This document shows positions 6,969 through 14,997 of a DNA stretch of 30,180 bases, in pieces (the stretch's first letter is position 1; the number at the start of each line of letters is the position of its first letter). Both the position numbers and the translations under genes were made by a program. The stretch is from Bacteriovoracaceae bacterium (GTDB taxonomy: Bacteria; Bdellovibrionota; Bacteriovoracia; Bacteriovoracales; Bacteriovoracaceae): contig CANETG010000003.1 of assembly GCA_947440875.1 (NCBI GenBank), positions 1-30,180 on the forward strand, read 5' to 3'. Below the pieces are notes generated by a model that had not been told where the DNA came from, did no database searches, and saw nothing but the letters and a program-made list of their open reading frames with translations.

Positions 6969-8099
6969 ATGAAGTTACTGATACAAAGATACCTTGCTGC
7001 ACAATTTATTTTGCCTCTTCTCGTAAGTACGATTTTTTTCATCAGTTTTCTTCTGACTTTTGAACTCTTTAGGATGACCGATCTTTTAGTGTCCCGGGAC
7101 GTATCCCTTTGGTTCACCCTAGGCTTGATCGGAAACATCAGTCTTGCCTTCGTTCCCCTTTCCATTCCGATCGCAGTGTTTTTCTCAACTATTTTTTGCT
7201 TAAATCGAATGTCCGCAGATTCGGAATACATCGCGATGCGGGCCGGTGGCCTCACCAAAGAAAGAATCATCCTGCCTTTTCTCATCGTTGCCGCTGTTCT
7301 GACTTTGAGTATTTACCATCTCAACCAGAGTCTCATTCCGGTTTCGAATAAAGAGTTTAAAAAGAAAATTCTTTATCTGACTTCAAGCGGACTCCTTTCT
7401 GGGATCAAAGAGGGCCAGTTCTTTACGATGATCCCGAATGTCACTTTGTTCGCAACCAGAGCAACGAAGTATGGTCGAAATCTGGAGGAAGTTTTTTTGC
7501 ATCTGAAAGAGAAAGAGGGTCAGGAGAGGGTCATTTTTTCTCAAAGAGGCGAGCTCGTTTTTGAAAAGAATTCCGATCAAATGGCGGATAAACTGACACT
7601 CACTCTTTTTGACGGAAACATCATCGGTCAGGGAAAAAAAAATGAACTCGAGAAAATTATTTTTTCCAAGTACACCTTTCCTATCACCCAGGGTCAGTTC
7701 GGAGATAAGTTCAGTCTAAAAGAGACCATGCTTTCGTCCACTGAGATTCAACAAATTCTCAAAATGAATCCGGTGGACGCTAAAAAGCTTTATAATTTTA
7801 GTAAGAAAGATCTTGTAAACGCTCGGTACGAATTCTGGAACCGAAAAAATGGAGCGTTGATTTGCTTTATTTTCTGTTTTCTAGGATTCACTCTGGGGAT
7901 TACCGGAAACAGAGGGAAGAGTAAAAACGCTGGTCTCGTTGGTCTCGTTTGTCTCATCGTCTACTACGGCCTTTATTTTTCACTCGTCAGTGTGGCAAAG
8001 AAAGAAGTGATACCGATACCGGTCGCAGTCTTTACCCCCGCCTTCATCCTCGCCGCAATGGGTGTTTATTTCTATCGTCACCTCGACTGGCAGTCTTAA
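6969..8099 (+). CDS. lptF: LptF/LptG-family LPS export permease
   Basis: 376 aa, YjgP/YjgQ family. With LptG and the ATPase LptB this inner-membrane subunit extracts LPS and feeds the Lpt bridge. Three membrane segments lie in residues 13-115, a periplasmic beta-jellyroll region in about 130-285, and three more segments near 290-370, the family's 3+3 layout. RMSADSEYIAMRAGG (80-94) is the cytoplasmic coupling-helix motif. F or G cannot be decided firmly; F is preferred on overall N-terminal resemblance. No partner permease or lptB is in the window. It is divergent from pepA (71-base gap), lacks a Shine-Dalgarno, and is ended by a bidirectional terminator. Confidence 0.82.
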   Translation: MKLLIQRYLAAQFILPLLVSTIFFISFLLTFELFRMTDLLVSRDVSLWFTLGLIGNISLAFVPLSIPIAVFFSTIFCLNRMSADSEYIAMRAGGLTKERIILPFLIVAAVLTLSIYHLNQSLIPVSNKEFKKKILYLTSSGLLSGIKEGQFFTMIPNVTLFATRATKYGRNLEEVFLHLKEKEGQERVIFSQRGELVFEKNSDQMADKLTLTLFDGNIIGQGKKNELEKIIFSKYTFPITQGQFGDKFSLKETMLSSTEIQQILKMNPVDAKKLYNFSKKDLVNARYEFWNRKNGALICFIFCFLGFTLGITGNRGKSKNAGLVGLVCLIVYYGLYFSLVSVAKKEVIPIPVAVFTPAFILAAMGVYFYRHLDWQS

Positions 8100-8107
8100 A
8101 TTAAACC

Positions 8108-8138
8108 AAAACAAGGCTCCGAGAGAAGCCTTGTTTTA
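8108..8138. terminator. Bidirectional intrinsic terminator between lptF and the RodZ-like gene
   Basis: AAAACAAGGCT (8108-8118) pairs perfectly with AGCCTTGTTTT (8127-8137) around an 8-base loop. The arm ends give T-rich tails on both strands. It lies between two convergent genes whose stops are at 8099 and 8139. Confidence 0.85.
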
Positions 8139-9350
8139 TTATTCTTGTTTTCGTTTTGTGAGCTCATCCTCTTCTAACTTCATCCGTTTCGTGTACTCCT
8201 CTGCGGTATAGAGGATATCGTCTTTTGCTTTCGGAAAAAGCGGCAGGAGATACTTCTCATTATTCTCTTCCGGAAAGATCAAACTCTTCACCCCAGATTT
8301 TGTTGGCGTCTCAATGAGGTAATTGTTGTAAAAAATCTTCGTAACATTCACGTTCCCGAGAAATAATCTAATCTCACTACCTTGAAGGAAGAGATCGTTT
8401 CCTTCAGAAATGATGACGCTCGAAATCGGGTTACTATCAATTTTATAACTGATCCAGGTATTCCCATCCACTGCACGAATGTAAACGTTTTGGAGTGAAG
8501 AGTTCATGGTTGTTTTAATTTTTTCAGGGAAGATTTCAGCGTTTTCATTTTCCGGAGCGTCGGTCTTCACGTTGAAAAGCTTACCTTTGATTTTCTTAAA
8601 ATCAACGGTTGGAAAATTTCTTGGGAAATCTACTGCAGGCTTTTCTTCAGGGGGCTTCACTTCTTCAACTGGTGGAGCGACGGCGGGTGCTGCTGCCTGA
8701 GTTCCCTGTTCTACTTTCGGTGACTCTTCTTTTTTGGGATAAGTATTCACAAGGGCTGAGCTTGACTCAATTTTAGGCCCTAGATCTTTTGCTTTCTGAT
8801 CAGTCACTTCATTTTCGACGACAGAAGAAATCAGTTTATAACCGCCGACGAAAACAAGAATGATTGCAGCAAATATAGCTATAGGAAGAACTGATTTCGT
8901 GTTTTCCATCAATGAATCACTGTTTTCAATGACCTCGTGTGGAGTCTGTTGTGGAGCTTCAGCTTCTTTTTGACGATTCCCTCTGACATTTTCCTTCGCT
9001 AGTGCAGGAGCACTGGTCACGGAAGTAGACATATTTTTGGTATGATTGAGTGCGGGGAAAGGTTTCCCTAAAATCTTGAGGTAAGTGTATTCCATCTTGT
9101 TAATGGCTTCGTTCATCGGAAGACCAAGAGTCTTCACGTAACTCGTAACGAAACCCTTGATGTAGGCGGCACTTGGCAAATGATCAAAATCATTCGCCTC
9201 GAGACTCTTAAGGATATTGATACTGATTTTAGTTTTTTGTGACAGCTTCTCGAGAGAGTAGTTCTTCTCAGTCCGCTTCTGTTTTAGGTACTCACCGAGA
9301 AGGCTAAATTCTTTGCCTTCATCTAAGTTCGAACCGTTGTCTTGCTCCAT
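8139..9350 (-). CDS. RodZ-like membrane protein (HTH + TM + periplasmic domain)
   Basis: 403 aa. Residues 17-75 are a RodZ-type helix-turn-helix (LLGEYLKQKRTEKNYSLEKL, then a conserved AYIKGFVTSYVKTLGL). A single membrane span lies at 154-174 (VLPIAIFAAIILVFVGGYKL). A Pro/Glu/Ala-rich linker spans about 190-245 and a beta-rich DUF4115-like domain about 285-370. RodZ links MreB to the cell-wall elongation machinery, and this order is the RodZ order. It is longer than E. coli RodZ (337 aa), mainly in the linkers. The TPR lipoprotein gene lies 16 bases upstream, as pilF lies before rodZ in many gammaproteobacteria. AAGGA eight bases before the ATG supports the start. It ends at a bidirectional terminator. 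Confidence 0.8.
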   Translation of the reverse strand: MEQDNGSNLDEGKEFSLLGEYLKQKRTEKNYSLEKLSQKTKISINILKSLEANDFDHLPSAAYIKGFVTSYVKTLGLPMNEAINKMEYTYLKILGKPFPALNHTKNMSTSVTSAPALAKENVRGNRQKEAEAPQQTPHEVIENSDSLMENTKSVLPIAIFAAIILVFVGGYKLISSVVENEVTDQKAKDLGPKIESSSALVNTYPKKEESPKVEQGTQAAAPAVAPPVEEVKPPEEKPAVDFPRNFPTVDFKKIKGKLFNVKTDAPENENAEIFPEKIKTTMNSSLQNVYIRAVDGNTWISYKIDSNPISSVIISEGNDLFLQGSEIRLFLGNVNVTKIFYNNYLIETPTKSGVKSLIFPEENNEKYLLPLFPKAKDDILYTAEEYTKRMKLEEDELTKRKQE

Positions 9351-9366
9351 CCTTCACATCCTTGTC

Positions 9367-10191
9367 TTAGTATTCAGGAGACATTACCTTCCGTGGTGAT
9401 CTTGCTTCAATCGTTCTAGATTGTTTTTCTATTTCGTCGAGCTCGAGTATCTTCGAGCGAGCCTTGACGGCAAAAGTTGAATTTTTAAATCTATTTTCAA
9501 TTTCATCAAGCTTCATTCGGGCATCATTAAATTCTCTGAGTTCAATCAATGCGAGTGCTTGATTAAAGTGAGCGGCGGCAGAATTGAGACATGTCCCCAT
9601 GGTGGCTTCTCTGAAACTTCTGTACGCTTTTTTAAAATTGCGTCTGGCAAAAGCAATAGATCCAAGCTTGTAGTGTGCTGGGCAATAATCTTCTGTTTCT
9701 TTCAGTGCGAGCGTAAAATATTTTTCGGCCTGATTAGAATCTTTTTTCTGTTCAAGCCAGAGAATACCTAAGTTGTAATAAGTGCGCGCCTGCTTGTCGT
9801 AAGTCAGATCTTTTAAAACTTCTTTGTACAAATTTTCTGATTCTTCATATCTTCCTTTTTGATAGAAAATGGAAGCCATGTTCGTTTTTGCATCAGAATT
9901 TTTTGGATCAATTTTTAAACATTGGTTGAGGGCCTTGACGGCGAGATCTGAATCGCCTTTAAAATAATACGCCATTCCTAAATTGTTAAGAATTTCGCTG
10001 TTGTTTGGTGCCGCTTCATTCGCCTTAAGAAGATTAGAAAGAGCTTCGGTGTAATCTTTGGTCATGAGTGAGGAGGTACCGGCGTTGAAATAGATCTGAG
10101 CCGTTTTATTGATTTCTTTCGGTTTTGAGGCGCATGAAAGGACTCCGAAAAGAGCAAGTGTCAGCACGAAACTCATAGGATTTTTCAACAT
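9367..10191 (-). CDS. TPR lipoprotein, PilF-like
   Basis: 274 aa. A lipoprotein signal peptide (MLKNPMSFVLTLALFGVLSC) ends in the lipobox LSC, so the mature protein should be lipid-anchored. From residue 30 to about 240 it is a chain of tetratricopeptide repeats, e.g. ILNNLGMAYYFKGDSDLAVK and ARTYYNLGILWLEQKK. PilF/PilW lipoproteins share this build and guide secretin assembly in type IV pilus systems. The neighbouring RodZ-like gene gives the same order as pilF-rodZ elsewhere. I start at the ATG at 10191 because GGAGGA lies four to five bases before it; a GTG at 10203 would be upstream of that site. No pilus gene is in the window, so PilF function is inference. Confidence 0.75.
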   Translation of the reverse strand: MLKNPMSFVLTLALFGVLSCASKPKEINKTAQIYFNAGTSSLMTKDYTEALSNLLKANEAAPNNSEILNNLGMAYYFKGDSDLAVKALNQCLKIDPKNSDAKTNMASIFYQKGRYEESENLYKEVLKDLTYDKQARTYYNLGILWLEQKKDSNQAEKYFTLALKETEDYCPAHYKLGSIAFARRNFKKAYRSFREATMGTCLNSAAAHFNQALALIELREFNDARMKLDEIENRFKNSTFAVKARSKILELDEIEKQSRTIEARSPRKVMSPEY

Positions 10192-10261
10192 CAATTCCTC
10201 CACAATAAAACACTATTATTTCATTCTAGGTAAGGGAGGCTTCAAAGTAAAAAGAAAACGC

Positions 10262-11356
10262 TTATTTCCGCTCGAGAAAGATCAAGCTTTCGAAATGAAA
10301 AGTAGAGGGGAAAAAGTCTAGTAGAACAGCGCGGGTCAGGTGATAACCCGAAACCTTCTGAAGGTCGCGCACCATCGTATGGGGATCGCAACTTACATAC
10401 GCAACTCTCTGCGGAGAAATGACCTCCAACCATTCAGCGAGATTGCTAAGACCCGAGCGAGGAGGATCAAGTATTAAAGTCTTTATGGAAAACTTTTTTT
10501 TCTTCAGTTGATTGCTAACTGATTGGAGTGCATTTTTATCGTAAAGGGAGAGTGAAAGAAAGTCCGAGCTTTTTTGTTCAGTATAAATATCTACGCATAA
10601 GCGGTTAGAAAAAGGGAGGTCATTGGTAAGGTTTCCATTTCCCGCAAAGAGATCGAGCACATCTTCTTTCTCGGTCCCATACCAATCAATTAATTCCATT
10701 TGCAAGAGACGGTTCATTTTTTGATAAACTTGCGTGAAGCCCCCGCTTGAATATCCTTCATTCCAAGAAAGCTTCGTTTCAGTACCAACTTGGTAAATCT
10801 CAACATGGCCACGAGACAATCCCATAGGTACGAGATTGAGCCAAACGTCATCGTGATAGAGTTCTTTTAGCTTTAGCTCGACATTTTTTTCAGCGATCAG
10901 GCAAAAGGGAACAGGGATGATTTCCGAAGAACGAGCATCGAGCATCCCAAGCTTTCGCGTTTTAGTATCATAATGAAGCTGAACTCGATTGCGATAACCA
11001 AGTCTTTCAGGGGCGGGCACAACTTTAAGTTCTGGTAGGGGCAAGTTTCGAAATAGTTTCTGGAAGTTTTCTCTTTTGGATTCGATCTCCATTTCATAAG
11101 AGGTGTGAAGATAATGGCAGGACGGACATTGAGAAAAATGCGGACACATGGGTTGAATTCGCGCTGACGACTTTTGCGTCAATGTGGAGAGCTTGGCGAA
11201 AGCCACACCTTTCTTCTCAGAATGGATAACGGCTTCACCCTCTTCGCCTGGCAAAGTTTTAGGGATAAAAGTAATCCTTTCTCCAATTTTACTCACACCT
11301 TGTCCGAGACTATCGAGGGAGGTTATTTTAAAGGGAACCGGTCGATTTTGTCTCAT
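10262..11356 (-). CDS. RlmD/TrmA-family 23S rRNA m5U methyltransferase
   Basis: 364 aa. An N-terminal TRAM domain (residues 5-60, with LGQGVSK and LPGEEGEAVI) precedes the Fe-S cysteines Cys71, Cys77, Cys80 (CPHFSQCPSC) and Cys152. The SAM loop is DLFAGNGNLT and LDPPRSGL follows. The catalytic Cys323 is in YVSCDPHTMVRDL and the base Glu356 in FFPSTFHFES. This is the build of RlmD (U1939), but the protein is shorter than E. coli RlmD (433 aa) and the target is not proven. The ATG at 11356 is preferred over that at 11362 because AAGGAA is then six bases away. It is divergent from the K+ operon and 70 bases ahead of the TPR lipoprotein gene. Confidence 0.82.
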   Translation of the reverse strand: MRQNRPVPFKITSLDSLGQGVSKIGERITFIPKTLPGEEGEAVIHSEKKGVAFAKLSTLTQKSSARIQPMCPHFSQCPSCHYLHTSYEMEIESKRENFQKLFRNLPLPELKVVPAPERLGYRNRVQLHYDTKTRKLGMLDARSSEIIPVPFCLIAEKNVELKLKELYHDDVWLNLVPMGLSRGHVEIYQVGTETKLSWNEGYSSGGFTQVYQKMNRLLQMELIDWYGTEKEDVLDLFAGNGNLTNDLPFSNRLCVDIYTEQKSSDFLSLSLYDKNALQSVSNQLKKKKFSIKTLILDPPRSGLSNLAEWLEVISPQRVAYVSCDPHTMVRDLQKVSGYHLTRAVLLDFFPSTFHFESLIFLERK

Positions 11357-11366
11357 TAACATTTCC

Positions 11367-11395
11367 TTGGGGATTCTTGAGGAAGAGCTTAAAAT
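11367..11395 (+). promoter_or_regulatory. Candidate promoter giving a leaderless ktrB mRNA
   Basis: TTGGGG (11367-11372), 17 bases, then TAAAAT (11390-11395, five of six to -10 consensus). The ATG of the K+ channel gene starts eight bases past the hexamer, and there is no ribosome site close to it. The -35 half overlaps the divergent RlmD-like start region. Confidence 0.4.
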
Positions 11396-11402
11396 TTAAA
11401 GC

Positions 11403-13127
11403 ATGAATACCGTCTTAGGAAGATTACCGCTCCTACTGGAGATAGCTATCAATGGCTTCTTCGTCGTCGTATACACATTCCAAAAATCAAAAAAATTTCC
11501 AGAAATACTAGCAAAGCTTCCGATGGAAGTCATTCTCGGGCATGCATTCTGGGTCATTCCGGTAATACTACTCATCACTCTAGCATCAAATTTTCTTAAG
11601 AGCGAAGGTGTTGAAGACTTTTTAAGACGCTACGTTTTTTCCTTGATTATTTTTGTACCAATGATGATTACGTGGGGAGATCTCGAATTTCTTTACTGGC
11701 TCTCGGCCGTCCATTTGTTTTCATCTGTCATTTCGGTCTACGAAAAGAAAGAACTTCAGAAGATCACAGAACTGGGAGCTTCAAGTTTTCTTTTCAGACT
11801 CAAACTTCAACCCGCTCAAGTTGTGCTCCTTTCTTTTGCGGGTTGGATACTCCTGGGGGCATTGATTCTAGTTCTGCCCGTTTCAGCAGCTCCTGGTAAA
11901 ACGATCGCCTTCATCGACGCCCTTTTTATGTCGACCTCGGCTACTTGTGTGACTGGGCTTTCGACGATTTCTCTGCCCGATCAATTTAGTATTTTTGGCC
12001 AGATTGTGTTGCTCGTCCTGTCGCAAGTAGGAGGTCTGGGGATTATGACACTCTCAAGCTCGATGGCAGTCATCATGGGAAGAAATTTGCAGATGAAAGA
12101 GCAGGTCATCATGCAGGATGTCCTCGATACATCAAGCTCTCAAGAACTTTTACAACTTGTGGGTGATATCGTTCGATTCACTTTCGTCATCGAGTTCATC
12201 GGTGCATTCATCTTAACCATTGGTTTTTATCAAGAAGGTTTTGAAATTGGTCAGTCTATTTATTTTGGCATCTACCACTCCATCATGGCCTTCTGTAACG
12301 CTGGGTTCGCACTTTTCAACAACAATCTTGAAGACTTTAAATTTTCTCCCCTGATTAACATAACCATAGCTCTTTTGATTATCTTTGGGGGAATCGGATT
12401 TGCGGTGCTGAAAGATATCTTGGAAAATCTTAAAACAAGACGTTCGTTCCGCTCACTCACGGTCAATACGAAAATCGTTCTAACCATAAATTTAGCCCTC
12501 CTTGGTATTGGAACCATCTATCTTTTTTTCGGCGAGTTTCTTCATGCCTTCCAAGAGATGACGATGTGGCAGAAACTTCAGGTCTCGTTTTTCCAATCGG
12601 TCACTCCGAGAACGGCCGGTTTCAACACCGTTAATTTGAATGCACTTCATCCCCACAGTATTTACATGATGATTCTTCTCATGTTCATCGGAGCATCTCC
12701 TGGTTCAACTGGGGGTGGTGTGAAGACGACAACCTTTGCGGTTCTTCTCCAATCTGTCACCGCGACCTTGCGAGGCAAATACGACGTAGAATTTTTTGAA
12801 AGAAAAATTCCGCAAGTCACAGTTGTTAAATCCATTGCTATTTTTATCATCTGTTTAATTCTCGTCAGTGCAGGTGTTCTTGTCATGATGAGGATCGAGC
12901 AAGATAAGAGTTTTCTCGCCGTTTTCTTTGAAGTCACGAGTGCGTTCGGTACGGTCGGTCTATCGCTCGGCATAACTCCTTTCCTGAGTTATCTTGGTAA
13001 GCTCGTCATCGTTGGTCTGATGTACCTCGGACGAGTAGGCCCCTTGACTTTAGTAATCGCTGTCGGATCAAAGGTCGTTTTACGTAATAAAGTTGAATAC
13101 CCTGAAGGGAAAGTACTCATAGGATAA
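11403..13127 (+). CDS. ktrB: TrkH/KtrB-family K+ uptake channel subunit
   Basis: 574 aa. A membrane K+ transporter of the superfamily whose four linked membrane-pore-membrane units form one pore. All four filter regions are present: STSATCVTGLST (near 180), SIMAFCNAGFAL (near 299), SVTPRTAGFNTV (near 404) and VTSAFGTVGLSL (near 516), each with the filter glycine. GASPGSTGGGVKTTT (430-444) marks the third unit. The core begins near residue 133 (LQPAQVVLLSFAGWILLGAL). The first 130 residues are an extra hydrophobic region of about three to four spans, absent from typical 445-aa KtrB. ktrA follows after three bases, so a Ktr-type system is the best assignment. Confidence 0.88.
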   Translation: MNTVLGRLPLLLEIAINGFFVVVYTFQKSKKFPEILAKLPMEVILGHAFWVIPVILLITLASNFLKSEGVEDFLRRYVFSLIIFVPMMITWGDLEFLYWLSAVHLFSSVISVYEKKELQKITELGASSFLFRLKLQPAQVVLLSFAGWILLGALILVLPVSAAPGKTIAFIDALFMSTSATCVTGLSTISLPDQFSIFGQIVLLVLSQVGGLGIMTLSSSMAVIMGRNLQMKEQVIMQDVLDTSSSQELLQLVGDIVRFTFVIEFIGAFILTIGFYQEGFEIGQSIYFGIYHSIMAFCNAGFALFNNNLEDFKFSPLINITIALLIIFGGIGFAVLKDILENLKTRRSFRSLTVNTKIVLTINLALLGIGTIYLFFGEFLHAFQEMTMWQKLQVSFFQSVTPRTAGFNTVNLNALHPHSIYMMILLMFIGASPGSTGGGVKTTTFAVLLQSVTATLRGKYDVEFFERKIPQVTVVKSIAIFIICLILVSAGVLVMMRIEQDKSFLAVFFEVTSAFGTVGLSLGITPFLSYLGKLVIVGLMYLGRVGPLTLVIAVGSKVVLRNKVEYPEGKVLIG

Positions 13128-13130
13128 ATT

Positions 13131-13826
13131 ATGATCATCGCTGTTATCGGACTTGGAACATTCGGCGCTAAAACCGCTCTTCGTCTCTTTGAAAAAGGTG
13201 CCGAGGTTCTCGCCATCGACTCGAACCCGGAGTTAGTTGACCGGATTAAGGACAGAGTGTCCCATGCCATTTGCATCGATGTGACTCAGGAAAGATCACT
13301 TCGTGCGGTGAATATTTCAGAGGTCGATACGGCCGTCGTCGCGATCGGTGACAACATCGAGATGAGCATCATGTCCGTTGCCATGCTAAGAAAACTCGGT
13401 GTTGGCCGGATCATCGCTCGTGCGACGAGCCCACTCCACGAACATGTTCTCAGGGAAATCGGTGCGTCTGAAATTGTAAAAGTAGAAGAAGAAATGGGTG
13501 AGATTGTTGCGAGTAAAATCGCCGCCCCTCACGTTCTTCAGCGCTACAACTTCGCTGCCGGTTACTCAATCGTCGAGCTAAAACTTGGGAAAGCCTTTGA
13601 GGGAAAAACTTTGGTTGAGTCTCAAATTCGCCAGAACTATTCACTTAATATCGTCGCCCTTCAGAAGAGAGTTCCGTACATCAGCGAAGAAGGAAAAGCC
13701 GCGCATCGGATTGTCATCAATGATGCCCCTCTTCCCATGGACGTGATTGAGGCCGACGATATTGTAGTTCTGGTTGGTTCAGAGAAAAATTTCGATCGGC
13801 TGTTTGCCGAACTAGAGGAAGCTTAA
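13131..13826 (+). CDS. ktrA: KtrA/TrkA-type RCK regulatory subunit of K+ uptake
   Basis: 231 aa. A cytoplasmic ring-forming regulator that binds nucleotide and gates the KtrB channel. The RCK-N Rossmann domain starts at residue 1: GLGTFG (7-12) is the dinucleotide loop, and Asp30 in AIDSNPE ends strand 2, the usual ribose contact. The RCK-C domain covers about residues 135-225 and ends in VVLVGSEKNFDRL. There is one RCK-N/RCK-C pair, as in KtrA (TrkA of E. coli has two). It lies three bases after ktrB and one base before the sensor-like gene, so the three form one transcription unit. Confidence 0.92.
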   Translation: MIIAVIGLGTFGAKTALRLFEKGAEVLAIDSNPELVDRIKDRVSHAICIDVTQERSLRAVNISEVDTAVVAIGDNIEMSIMSVAMLRKLGVGRIIARATSPLHEHVLREIGASEIVKVEEEMGEIVASKIAAPHVLQRYNFAAGYSIVELKLGKAFEGKTLVESQIRQNYSLNIVALQKRVPYISEEGKAAHRIVINDAPLPMDVIEADDIVVLVGSEKNFDRLFAELEEA

Positions 13827-13827
13827 T

Positions 13828-14997
13828 ATGAGATTGTCTCTCAAGCGCAGAGTAACTTACAGTTTTATCACAGCGATGGCCGTCATTCTCATCATGGGAT
13901 TCACGGTTTTCTTTTTTCTTGATGCCCTTAACAACCAGATCTCAAACATCACTGTGAATTCCAATAAAATTTCCCTTCTCACGGATGAAGTAAGGATATC
14001 TGCGGTTTCGATTCTCAAAATGCAGAAAAAGATTCTGATTCAAAAACCAACACCTGAGGATTTAAAGAGGCTCGAAAATCTTTGCGAAGGGTTTCAGTCC
14101 CAGCTCCAGCGCCTTGACGGTTTCTATACGGAAGTCGAAGCAAAAAAATTGATCTCGAGGATGCAAGGGTACGTGGATTCTCTGAAGACAATCGTCAGTA
14201 AATCGTCGCTCTTCTACCGGGATGGTGAGGGTCTTTCAACGATCGACGGATTGACAGATAAAATCCTCGAAGCCTTTTCTGAGTTTCAAGACATCCAGTA
14301 TTTTCAGAATGAGCAAAGAGATAAACAAGTGAAGGCGATCATCGGTGAAACTCGCCGGAACATGCTCATCACTCTCATCATCACCTTCCTCGGAACGATC
14401 ATCCTTTCACTCGTTGTCCCGGGGAAAATTGCGATGCCTTTCAAAAAGATCAACGATGCCATCCGTGAACTTCAGGAAGTCAATTTTGACGTCTCGATTT
14501 ACTACGAAGGAGACGATGAAATCGGTGAGCTCGCAAAAGAACTCAACAAAATGATCAACAATATGAAACGGTTCGAACAGCTACGAACCGACAGGATCTC
14601 AGTTGAGCATCGAAAATTTGATACCCTCGCTAACATGCTGAAGAAAAATATCATGGTCGCAAACGCGAAGGGCGAGCTCACCTACATGAACAATCCCATG
14701 TACGCTCTTTTGGAAATGCAGTCGGATGATATCATTAATAAAAATATCACTGATACTCTCGTCCCTGATTCCATCATCGAAACTTTTGAGGTCGCCATTA
14801 AGAGACGCTCAAAAATAGAAAACGCCGAAATTAGTATCCCGAAACGTAAGCGCGTGATCGACCCGACTACGGGAGAATATATCTTCGAGGAAACGGAAGA
14901 GGCATTCCATGGGTACGCCAACGTGATTCCGATTCGCGCGAAAGAGTCGAATCTCGATTACTACATGATGATTATCAGTCAGGAAGTCTTCGTTTAA
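13828..14997 (+). CDS. HAMP-PAS membrane sensor without an output domain
   Basis: 389 aa. Membrane spans at 11-31 and 178-197 enclose a helical periplasmic domain of about 145 residues. A HAMP domain follows at about 200-250 (VPGKIAMPFKKINDAIRELQ, then DDEIGELAKELNKMINNMK). A PAS-like domain lies at about 265-385 (MVANAKGELTYMNNPMYALL). After that the protein stops: there is no histidine kinase, GGDEF/EAL, phosphatase or chemotaxis signalling domain. It starts one base after ktrA (TAA-T-ATG), so it is co-translated with the K+ system and may sense osmotic or ionic stress; that role is inference. No regulatory partner gene lies beside it. Its stop overlaps the convergent lipoprotein gene by four bases. 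Confidence 0.8.
   Translation: MRLSLKRRVTYSFITAMAVILIMGFTVFFFLDALNNQISNITVNSNKISLLTDEVRISAVSILKMQKKILIQKPTPEDLKRLENLCEGFQSQLQRLDGFYTEVEAKKLISRMQGYVDSLKTIVSKSSLFYRDGEGLSTIDGLTDKILEAFSEFQDIQYFQNEQRDKQVKAIIGETRRNMLITLIITFLGTIILSLVVPGKIAMPFKKINDAIRELQEVNFDVSIYYEGDDEIGELAKELNKMINNMKRFEQLRTDRISVEHRKFDTLANMLKKNIMVANAKGELTYMNNPMYALLEMQSDDIINKNITDTLVPDSIIETFEVAIKRRSKIENAEISIPKRKRVIDPTTGEYIFEETEEAFHGYANVIPIRAKESNLDYYMMIISQEVFV

Noticed and set aside
8640..8760. Possible repeat tract or low-complexity insertion in the RodZ-like gene
   Set aside because: It is the normal Pro/Glu/Ala-rich periplasmic linker of RodZ-type proteins, without tandem units.
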